DNA of 64,000 nt from contig NC_060256.1 of NCBI RefSeq assembly GCF_921293095.1, positions 88,629,851-88,693,850 of the forward strand, given 5' to 3'. The position numbers were made by a program, and so were the translations under genes. Under the pieces are notes generated by a model, which was not told where the DNA came from, made no database searches, and worked only from the letters and a program-made list of their open reading frames with translations. Below, piece by piece: positions 1-11,100 of this stretch. The stretch comes from Ischnura elegans (Eukaryota; Arthropoda; Insecta; Odonata; Coenagrionidae). Position 1 is the stretch's first letter; every line of letters begins with the position of its first letter.

Positions 1-319
1 TTTTGGTAACATTTGGAAAAATCAAACCAAATGCCCACCAGAATTAGATGAGTAGTGTTAAGCAATTTAAAAAATTTACAATGCATTGCAAGTAATGCAT
101 TTTACTTATAATCTGCAGCATTTACAGAGAAATAGAGAAAATAATCATTCACCTTATGCTAGACTTCGTTACTCCTCCCTGATTAGCCTAAGGGGGAGGG
201 TTGGAGATGGGAAAAATCTTCATTGTCTTACATAGTGTGAGTGCATAGTTGAAAATGGCACCACAGTGGACACGAGCCAACTTCAATCTTTCAAATTACA
301 TTTTTCCACAGATTTAAGT
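1..319. other. no gene recognised, left edge
   Basis: AT-rich sequence with no open frame that looks coding. It lies 3' of the minus-strand candidate exon at 320-499 and probably belongs to the last intron or the 3' flank of WDR92, whose final exon was searched for here and not found. Confidence 0.4.
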
Positions 320-499
320 TCAATACTGATATCCCTTACCCTCAAACACAATTTCTCTTTCTACAGTTTTTGATTTAACAGGATTGGGTCTCAAGATGTT
401 CCCTATTTGTTCAAACAATCTTCCTCTTTGACCTCGACCAAGGAACTTGCTAAAACTCTCATGCCACCTCTTTATGAGCATGGGAGAAGCAATAAACAC
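320..499 (-). CDS. possible terminal coding exon, unrecognised protein
   Basis: On the minus strand an open frame runs about 60 codons after the edge of a MITE and ends at a stop at 320. It is rich in basic residues (GRGQRGRLFEQIGN is part of it) and ends in GKGYQY. A pyrimidine-rich run followed by ATAAAG could be a splice acceptor, which would start the coding part at about 473. The frame continues into the neighbouring MITE, but that half is an artefact that recurs in other MITE copies. It does not resemble the missing C-terminus of WDR92. It could be the end of another host gene or a degraded transposon protein; I do not recognise the family. Confidence 0.3.
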   Translation of the reverse strand: MFIASPMLIKRWHESFSKFLGRGQRGRLFEQIGNILRPNPVKSKTVEREIVFEGKGYQY

Positions 500-1165
500 A
501 ATAGGGTAGTTTCCTTCATCAAAGAAAACGAAAGGCATTGATTGCGATTCGTTACCCACCATTAGTGTATTCATAATATACAAGTTATTTGGTTTTAGAA
601 ATACCGGTTTAGACGAATGGCATTGGTCACTTTTATCCTCATTTGAAAAAGGCCAGATTGGCGCCCATGCGATGCCACTCCACGTGACGTCACTGGGACC
701 TAGTTTCTATACGAGTGGATATGAGATTTACATCGTCTGAGATTACAAATGCATGCATGAGGCACAGAGCTCAGGGAAACATGTCGTAATAATCACCTAT
801 TAAAACTGCCAATGGTCGGAAAATTTTCTTCGTTTGGTAAGGTATTAATAATCCTTATTTAAGCCAAGCGCTACCAGCTAGCAGGGTACTCTGCTACCTG
901 CTAGCATCCTGCGTCGTATCAGCACTCAAAGCCTCGCCCCAAGGTCACCTCACTTGCGGCAGCAGGAACCAGAACAACCTCACATGGAGTTTTCCCGGCA
1001 TTCATACTTAGCCGTCGTGTTTTGACGGGCTTGAAATTTTTCACTTTTCATTTAATCGTGAAAAATGGATATCGTCATTTAAAAATCTAAAATTTTGAAA
1101 TACGTAGCCAGGAGTAATAATCTTTCGATTTAGGCAATAAAAAAATAATAGGAAACCACCCTATT
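500..1165 (-). mobile_element. MITE-G copy 1, about 666 bp
   Basis: Begins AATAGGGTAGTTTCC and ends GGAAACCACCCTATT, an imperfect terminal inverted repeat of about 15 bp. The interior matches five other copies in this window (30535, 40955, 52195, 58236, 59741); this one is in reverse orientation. It has no coding capacity beyond short frames, so it is non-autonomous. All copies keep AAT before GGGT, so the element boundary and target duplication are not resolved; a CAC triplet flanks this copy on both sides. It shares a duplicated GCTAGC-type segment with the 58236 copy. Confidence 0.85.
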
Positions 1166-2009
1166 CACCTTAGTATATTCATCAAATCAAAAGGTAATCA
1201 CATTTTTGATCGCAACACGATAGCAATTGTAAAGATGCCCATGGATGTAGAATAGCCACCAGAGAAGTCATCTCATGGTGCACAAAGTGTAAATTAGACT
1301 GCCTGAAATAGACATTTCACTTAACATGTAATTGGCTTAATATGATATTTTTCAGGTACATTTCTACAGAGTTAAGTGAGGGATGGTGAGGAGTGCAGTG
1401 ATTCATTCATCTGCACTGCACACATTCATAGTCAAATCTTACAGATACACAAAGTCTTAGCAAAAATATTTTAGGCAACAGTGTTGGTACCCTCAATTCT
1501 CCGTCCTTAATCATTCACAGTAATTTTGAATAATACAAACAAAAGCATTTGTAGAAAATAATATTATTCATAAAGCATTGACATATGTATTAACAAATGT
1601 ATGCCCCTCAAACAAAACACCAGGTTCAAAAATGTCATGATTAGATAATGATCGTCATAAGTTCTTTACAATGGGTGCACGAGAAATTTAAAATCGACAT
1701 ATAATGAGTTTCGTCACTGAGATAGTGTAAATATTTTTTTTATGCTCCTGGAATGACACTCGCTAAGATCAGAAAATAGGTTACACTTGACATTTGACTT
1801 AAAGCCTTCGTTTAAAGTTTTAAAAATTAAGTGCTTTCATAGCCCCACTGAAAGCGCACAAAATGCAGCTCTGGGAAGTTCCACCTTCCACTAACTAAGT
1901 TGTTTTCTCACAAATTAATACGAGGAAAGGAGGCAAGAAAAAAATAAATTGAGAATAAACATAAAGGATGTGGGCTGCAAAAAATGGTGTTATGATTATT
2001 AATACTCAC

Positions 2010-2107
2010 TATTTCCATAAACACAAAGATCCACTTCCTCCACAAGTCATGAACACTTCTCTATTTTGGGGTAAGTGCCTGCACGCCCAAATTGTAGACT
2101 TGTGAGC
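2010..2107 (-). CDS. WDR92: WDR92 coding exon 7 (last one inside the window)
   Basis: The acceptor CCATAG ends at 2108 and the donor GTGAGT starts at 2009. It encodes [20 protein letters not shown], then [12 protein letters not shown] and two bases of a tyrosine codon. The donor shows that at least one more coding exon follows to the left. Confidence 0.93.
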
Positions 2108-5100
2108 CTATGGATGAAAAGTCAATATTAATTTATGCAGAAAGATGATAAACATGGGCATTAACAGAGGAAGAAATAACTAGCACCACTACATAAAGAT
2201 TTTACACTGGACACCATAAGTCACCATGCAATCATTTTACTAATAACATCTTCTTAACAATTGATAAACGATTATAATGAGATTATTCAAGGAAAAAGTT
2301 TTGGATAACTTTATAGGGTCATCCGCAAGTGAACATTAAGTACTACAATTCGACAGAAGAAAAATCATTTGCCTTGACTGGAATTTGAACCCTGATCTGC
2401 CAAATTTGCACCAGGAGTTCTAACAAGGCATCTTCTTTCCCAGTCAAGTTTTGTTGGCTATATATGATAAGTTGGTAAAAAAAATTCCAGATGTTAGGGC
2501 AGGATGCTTGTGTGCATAGTGCCATAGTTCTTATGTGGAAGCTGGAACTTTGAATTATTACATCATCGATATTATTCAAGGATACAACGGCGTAATTACC
2601 AGCGAGCATAATTTTATGGAGTCACCCAAGAGCGTGTTTTAAGTACAAAATGTCTACAGAGGAAAAATCACTTGCCCTGGCCTGGATTCAACTCCGGATC
2701 TCCCAAAAATGTATTATGTGCTACACCACTTGAACTACCAAGTTGCTTCTCAGGTTTCCACCGAGTGAATGATTAGATAACTTACCATTCTTCCCATTAC
2801 ACCACATCCTGTTTAGCAATCAAAGATACCGTATATGTCTGAATATAGTCCCACCTTTTTTTTCCAAAAATGCCTGTGGTAAAAGTAAAGGGGGGGACTA
2901 TATTCAAACGCATTTTTTTAATTTTTCCCGCAACTGAAGCCTCAAAATTAGGGGGGGGGGGACTATATTCAGAGGGGGACTATATTCGGAGAAATACGGT
3001 AGTTTTGCCAATAGGGTCCCAGGCAAAACTGTATTTGATGGCAATACTGGACGAGGTATAAATGTGAACCAGAAAAATGGTAAAATACCAAGGCATCTTC
3101 TTCCTCTGCAGTGTTTTTTTGTGCTTTGAGATCCAGGTTCACATCCTGGTCAAGGCAAATGATTGGCTCATAAGGCATAGGGTGCTACTGGCCCTGAGAG
3201 AACAATTTTTGGCTCTCTTGAAAACATTTTGGTGCTGGGACCAACATTTTGCCCCAACAATGCATTTCATCAACATTCTTCTGGGATAGATGAAATACAT
3301 ATGTACTTCCAATAGGCCCTGTGCTAAGGCTATGATTAATGCAAGTATGTATTTTAACTGCCCCTAATTCTAAGACTAAAAGAAGATAATACCAGAAATA
3401 CATATTTACAACTATTGAACTAACAAATTCTTAGTTGGCCAAGGGAAATGAGAAAAGTTTGCAGCAAACACAAAAAATGTGTTGATGAGTATGTACAATA
3501 TATTGAAGATCTGAAGTTAATATTAAAAGATCAATTATACAATAAGAATATGTAGAACAATAATTTATACTGTGGGTAAGATATACATGGTTTTTCTAAA
3601 TATAAATCACAGAAAACATTGAGGGCTATCACGAGTAATTTTTGGAGAGTTGTAAATAAATTGCAGCAAATGCTGGGTTACCTTTTCCATTAAATGCGGG
3701 TAGCCCTGTTTTGGATGCTGTACAAGCAGGTCAAAGACATAAAACTTTGACTCGAGTGTAGTTGCCACAAGTTTATTCATTGGGATATCCCTCCGGTCAA
3801 ACTCGACACAACAAACCTGAGAAACCAGAAGATCAACAAATGAGTCAACATACTCTCTAAATTGCTCTGGAAACTAATTCTTCCAAGATGAAAGCCAATT
3901 CCACTGACTCACCCCATTCTTTAAGTTTGCTTCCCAAAGAACACACAATTTCCTCAGGTCAAAAAGTTTAACATCTCCATTATCATAGCTTGCACACACA
4001 GTCCGGTGAGTGTTGTTGTAGGAATTGCCTGCAAGTAATCATGGTTGGCATTAATTGAGGTTTCAAGGATTCTTCTTCTATTCGCTTGGGTTATTCAAAT
4101 GACCATTTCCTTTTTGCTCTGTCCATCAGTGGTCACTCAGCTACCCAAGTAGCAGAGCTTCTTCACCTCCCGAAGTTTGAGGTTTCCTAGTTTCACTGTG
4201 ACCTTCACCTCTTCTGTTCTGCGGCAGACCAATACGTTTGTTACGATCATACAAGTGCAAAAATTGAAAGAACCAAAATTGCATGACATTATAAAAATAA
4301 AATTGAGAATATGGAATTATAGATACCAACTTGGTCATAAGGAATATGGGGATGCTCTCTTCCCATTACACCGCATCCTGTTTTGCAATCAAAGATAGTT
4401 TTGCCAATAGGATCGCAAGCAAAACTGAATTCGATGGCAATACTGGATGAGGTATACCTAAATTTAAACCAGAAAAATGGTAAAATACCAAGGCATCTTC
4501 TTCCCTGAATATCTTATTGTCCCAGCAAATCTGGTAACATTTTGCAAAAATTCACATCCCCACCTTCCCAACTCATGAGCGAGCTCTGCAACAATGAAAC
4601 ACTTTACATTCAATGTTGCAAATTTTGAAGTCACCAAAAAAAGATTGAGTTTTTGATGTAATAGGGCACAAATAGTTGTGTCTTCCACTGGGCGTGTAAA
4701 ACCTCTCATGGGTCGCCCCTGGCTTGATATTTTGTCTCCAGAATGGAGAAGGAGGCTGCTTTCTTGTTGTGTTTCAAATGAGGGGTACTTTGATGTGGAT
4801 GATAACAATATTTTCAAGTTTGAGTCAAATACAATGTTGGAACGACGAAGTTCTGGTCCTGTACTCCTTGAGGATTGGTCAGCAGTGGGTATCACCATTT
4901 CAGCAGTTGGGACAGAAGCAGAATAGGATTGGCTGGGTCAAGGGGTAATGGTCAAGGGAGTCTGCACCATTGACCACAGAGGTGCTGCATCCACAGCCGA
5001 GTTATCAGGATCTGCTAACAAGTGGAAAGGGAAAACATTTGGCTTAGGAATAAATTTTGTAGGTGGCAAGGGTTTCAATCGGTTCATGTGCACATACTGA

Positions 5101-8100
5101 CATTGGCTTCCGATGTACACCCTGCAAGTAACCACACTGACCCTCTCCCCAACTACACCTTTTACAGGAACACTGCCTGATCTAGTTTTTACCAAAACAG
5201 CTTCACCCACCTTGTATTCTGGGTATCTAGAGCTAGGAAGGGGAGACTATTAGAGGGTGGTTTAATTAATGACAAGAGGGTGCCAGGTTGAGCCGTGCCT
5301 CACTCTATCGGTCGAGCAGCTCGGCGGGTGGTGTAATCCTCCGCCGAAAGGAAATGGCCTCCAGTCAGTGAGGGCCTAACATTGATGGTGGAAAATGGGC
5401 CCAAACCTATAAAAAGGAATGCCTGCCCGCGAGCGGCGAGCATAATTTTGGAAAAACTCTCGTCGAATGTTTGGCTGTGAGGAGAGCTGCTCCCGGGAGG
5501 CGACCAACGGCACCGTTTCTTTGACCACCACTACCTCTTGCTGGCAAGGTAACATCCTTACCCTACCTTACCTACCCACCCCGAGTCATTAATTTGTACC
5601 TTTAGCACCACACTTCAGTGAGGTCTTTTTTTTATTAAATTTTTTATTCTCCTTTCAATCGAGCCTTTTTTTTTAGCCTTACACCCCTACGCATCTCCCC
5701 CGGGCCTCCAAGTATGTTCCAAGGTTTATACTTGAACATCTTTTCTGAGGGGCTTATCTCACCTGTTGCCAAAGGTGTAGTACGATAGGCAAGTAAAATT
5801 TTTCCAAGGACTGAGTGAATGTTAGAATCAAATCACATAATAAATACCATTTATTGAAATCTAACTACAGTGGCTTTTCAAAATATATAATTTTTTCCAG
5901 CTATTTGATGAATCCAAAATTTACTTTAGATTTACTCTTTCAATCAAATGCCCAATTACATTTTCCACCAAAATTAGAATTAAAAAATATTGTTTTTCCA
6001 TTCATAAAGTTCATAGAAACCTCAAAAACTGAATAACTTTCAGAACTTAATGATGAAGGTGTTGAAAGACTTTTGAGTGACTTCTCTGAAAAATGATGGA
6101 GACTTTCAATCAGTCCTGAAATCACAATTTAAAAAGATAATTCCAAAGGTGGAAGGGAAAGATAAGTCATGATGAAAAAAAGTCTTTCTCATTCAACCAT
6201 TTTTTCTCATAACTTGAAATTGGAAACAAACAAAAGTTGGCACTCATTGCTCATCAGATAACGAGGTTATTTGAGTTCTGATTCACCAAGTCCTTCAGAG
6301 AGACCCAATCTTTGACGGCAAGGATTGCTCATCATGATGATTATGACCACAAACCACGTAAGATTCATGAGCAAGGCCAAAAAGTAACAGAGAAGCATCG
6401 AGCCACTCAGCAAGAGTCGGCGATGTCATGAACTTTTCAGCAGAAGGAGTAAGCCTGTCAATATCACACCACCGATAGCTCGAGAAGAAGGCAACAGACC
6501 GAAAAATGTGGGCCTCTTAATTTTTCAAACTCTATCACAATTGAAAATCATAATAAAAGAATGAAAATTGCATCTTTTTAGGCAAAATCAGTCACTTTTT
6601 TGTGCTATAGTTATCATAATGAAATCGTGATTAGATAACTCCCTAAGTTGGCAGTGGCCAAGAAATGAGAGTTAATCCATGATCTGAAAACATGATGTTG
6701 TAATTTCCAGGTGAATGGCGATTAATGAGGTTCTCTGAGTTTTCACATCAGGTCAATCAATAACAACCAACTGCCAATGTTTCTTTGGCTGAGTCAGCCA
6801 TTGTTTTTAGTGCAAACACTGATATTTTTTAAGCTAGTGAATTCAGTTTTCCAACCATTGCTGTTCACATCAATTGTTCCAAGGCATCTCTTATCCTTAA
6901 GTAAATTAAGGATAGGCTTCCTTGTGGCACTCAAGGCAAACTTGAGTCACAGTTTGTTCCAAAAACTGCCTTATACTCCCCTGAAATTTTGACATGACTC
7001 AAATGGATCGCAAGACTATAATTTACAAGTATGTACACATGTCAAGAGATTAAAAGTCCACAATCAAGTTTTTTAGTTGAGTTCATGGTTTTCATCAAAA
7101 CAGGGCTGTTACACTTAATTTTTAATGGTTTCAGAGTTGGGGGCCTCTATTTTTTGATGCTGACACTAACTTTTTTCGACACCACCCTCTAAGGAAAGCC
7201 TTCCAGCCTACCCAAGAACCGATGACTTCCCCTACTTAACGAGTTTGGGGCTCTCTCTCTCTCTCTTTCCTGGCAGTCAGCACCCTGAGGGAAACTAGGA
7301 GCTAGTTCCAACAGGGATACCACAAGATTTGCCCAGCACTCTCTCTCGAATATTGTATGCATCATTTCTGGCCAAAATTAAATGTTTACTGTCTTGGAAA
7401 TCAATCTCAATTGCAATTTGTTTTTTTTTTTCACTCCTTATCACCTTCATCAAATCTTTTCTCATGACAACATGCATCGCAGGTTGATATTGTTGCTCTC
7501 TGATTTGACCTCTTTGAAAATTCTCTCCCAATATCTAGATGTGGTGGGGCAATTGAGTCAATTCAAAGTGAAAAAATATGGTCTCTTGCGTGACTATGTC
7601 CCACTACTGCTGATTAAGAAGCAATACAAAAAACTTATGCCTGGGACTGAATCGGAATAGGAGTGAAAAAAGTGAAACCATCCCATCATTAGCAGTTAGA
7701 AAATAGTTTATTTAGTTACTGTTCCTTTTGAATGTCCTATCTTTGTATCCCTCAATTAATATTATGGTTTTACTTTTAATATTCCTCAGTTATTATTACA
7801 AATATTAGCCACACTATCCCTTAATTAATCATTTTCTCAAAAGTTGCAAAGGAAATTTAATTTTAACTCATGACTGATTAGGTACTAGTTTAGAAAATTA
7901 TCTGTAATCACTGTCTGGCCGGCCAGATTTGCCCGGGAAAATGTTGAAATTTCAGGTCAGAAAGGAAAACACCCATAGCCAGAGATGAACAAGAGGGTTC
8001 TGTTTGAAAGGGTTCGGTATGCCCTTAAAAGGGATAACGAATGAAAACGTATTTCCAGGTATTTTTGACAATTCAAGTCCACCTAATAGCACTGCACAGG

Positions 8101-11100
8101 AAAGTGAGAGTGAGGGTTGGAAACAGGGGACAGCGATGGGCCGAACGACACATGCCGTCACCCCAGGGTTCTCAACCTCCATCTTCTGGGTATGGGCCCT
8201 GAAATTTCACATGTACACCTTTTTTGCAAATATTTCCATAAGGACATTAAAGTTGTTATTTTGATATTTAAGGCCATAGTAAGTCTTTAATTTTTACTTT
8301 TTTATGCATGTAAAGACACATGACGAAAGTTATCACCCCATATGGTGACCATGTGTTTTGAAATGCTATTCAAGCAGTTGCACTTATGCAATAGTGGAGC
8401 AACTACCTACGCTAGACACAATGCATTAAATATGTTAATAAGAAATTGAGTGAAGAAAAAATGGCTCTCCGCCTAACCTGTAACTGATGGGTTGCAATTA
8501 TTCCTTCGGTTGTTAACCCTTAGAACGTATTTAAACGTTTTGTTTTTCTGGGATGGCTGAGGAGAGTTAAGCCGCATTAGCGATATTTAAATAAATAAAA
8601 GATTGTAGCATTTTTCCACAATTTTTTAAATCTTGGTCCTTGGTCTCTGGTCTTGTACCAGATGATGGTTCAGTGAGCCGAAATGCATTGTACGCAGTCA
8701 AAAGTTTTTTGTGGAGAAGTGCTACGATCTTTTATTCATTTAAATATGTCTAACTTCCACCAATTAAAGCCTGAATCTGTTGAACGCATTAGCGATCGCT
8801 ATAGTGAGGGAAAGGGCACTTGGCCTCCACCCGGTTTCAATAAAAATTTTGGGAAACTGAAGTAGGTAGTCTAGCAATGGTCAAACGTTTGACAACATTT
8901 TTCCCAAAAAAGCATACAAAACGTCCTGCAGTCTGAGGGTTAAAAAGAGTTATTTAAGCATAAAATACCTTCTGCATTCCGAATCTAAATTCACTGAATG
9001 GTGTTGCTACCTTTATGAAATGACCCCAAAATGGGAATATGGCATTTACACCTCCGGAAAATGATTTGGTGCCGGTCGATGGTCGACAGTCAGTGGTCAT
9101 GTGGTATGCATGTGTGGGTTACCTTGAATGCTAGTGATTAATCACTCCCTGCCAAACACCCTAGAGGTGACTCGCAGGATGTTATGTAGATGTACCCATC
9201 TGTGTAATTTATTATTAGAACATATTCTCAATGGACCAATCACTTGATTTTCATCAGTGCTTCACCTGCAATTACATACCAAAGCAAACACTCCAACAAT
9301 CTCGGGTTGTATCCTCTTCAAATGGCTGCATTGTTGCAACAGGGACTTCTTTCAACCGAGGGTCCCAAACTTTGACTAATCCTGGAAAAAATTGTGTCCC
9401 AAAAGTTAACACTTGCTAATTCCACAATTTTTTCAGGCTATAAGCCAGAAAAAGGACACTAGCAGCTAAGAACCCACCATCTCGACTTCCTGTGACAATT
9501 TCTGGAGCACCTATTGAAGTACCTTGACCACCAATGCCATCAATGCAATTGATGATCTCTTTGTGCGCTTTGACTGAGTACACCGGGAATGTAAGATCTT
9601 CCAAATTCCTTGAAAATAAGACAGACATTTCAAGTCCTGGTCACGAATGGCACAATAAAAGATTCGACAGTTTCAATAAAACATTGATGTAATACCATAT
9701 GTGTCTGAATATAGTCCCCCTTTTTAACCAAAAATGCCGATGGTAAAAGTAAAGCAAGGGACTATATTCAAACACATTTTTTTAACTTTTCCCGAAAGTG
9801 AAGCCTCAAAATTAGGGAGGGGGGACTTTATTTGGAGAAATACAGTAACTTAATTGGCAGAGACCATTTTTCAGAGTTTAATTCATTTAAAAGAAGACAT
9901 TCCATTTAAAAATAAAACTATTGGGACCTTTTTATAGACAGCTAAAACATATTCATCTGGGGTTCTACAAATCGAAATGAGTTTAAATTTCTAAACATGC
10001 ATTACATTCATGTAAATTTTGTTCACCGATCTGTATAGTATTTTTCCTGCGACTGATTTTGTGCATTATGTGATCAATTTATTGTAAAATGATTTGAATT
10101 CTGTTTTGATATATCTTATTGAAGCCCCATGTATAAGTTATAGTTTCTGCTTTATCCAGCCCATACTTGCAAATAAAAAATAATTATTATCATTATCTTA
10201 TAAATGCATATTTGCGATAGTGTAGAACAGGTAAATATTACAACTTATTTTAAATTATCATTATGTATATCCATATTATTCTGGGGAGCATCCAACTTCC
10301 TCAATGAAATAATCACTATTCAAAATAGGATTCTTAAAATTATCATATTACATAATACCCTATGAAGCCCCTTGCATGACTCTGATGACTGACTCAAATA
10401 TCTGAATTCCTGGCCGCTTCCAGGCAAGCTGCACAGCTGAAAACTTCGGTGGAAGAAGGGGACCAAAAACAATCCAGCAGAAAATTCTGGAGGATCTGAC
10501 TTTCACCCTCCTTCCCCAAAAGAATTCAAAATAGCAGAAATAAAAATTTTGAGGAGCATTCCAGTAGTTGAATGGCTCTAACCCCAAAACTAATATCATT
10601 AAATAATTTGAATAATGGATGGATTCATAATTTCTACTCCGTCCTACTTATTTATGTATATCCAACAACAGTTCCGCAAAAAACCCACCAAAGTTGAAGT
10701 TTCAAACCATAATTTTCCAAAGACCGCACAGCCTGTGACATTTGCCACGAAAAAATCATTTGGCTTGGCCGGGATTTGGAACCTAGATCTCCCAACTGGT
10801 GGTCAGACATAGGTGGATCTAGGGGGCACGTGCACCCCCCAGACCTTCATAAAATATGCAAGATTTTTAATACCCATTATCATAGTGTTTGTTTCGTATT
10901 ACGAGGTATCCTTGTGCCCCCCCAGAAAAAATCCTGGATACGGCCTTGCTTGTGCCCCCAGAAAGAAATCCTGGATCTGCCCATGCAGTCAGCCATACCA
11001 CCAGTTGCATCACCAAGCCATCTACTTGTTTGGTAACATCAGTCTGAAATTCAGCTTCAAAGAATATGGCTTGGTGGTGTTACTGTTACCATACCTGACC

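Larger units (their letters stand above)
2343..3180. repeat. cluster of tRNA-derived SINE fragments
   Basis: Three fragments carry a pol III box B-like T-arm joined to an AAGGCAAATGATTT tail: about 2360-2420 and 2655-2705 (minus, with GGTTCAAATTC and GAGTTGAATCC) and 3125-3170 (plus, GGTTCACATCC). Further members of the same family lie at 10745-10800 (minus) and 11105-11150 (plus). The fragments are diverged and no full-length unit was delimited. All sit in WDR92 introns. Confidence 0.55.

Noticed and set aside
4678..4948. Plus-strand frames of 74 and 82 codons
   Set aside because: They are antisense shadows of the gypsy integrase tail on the minus strand.
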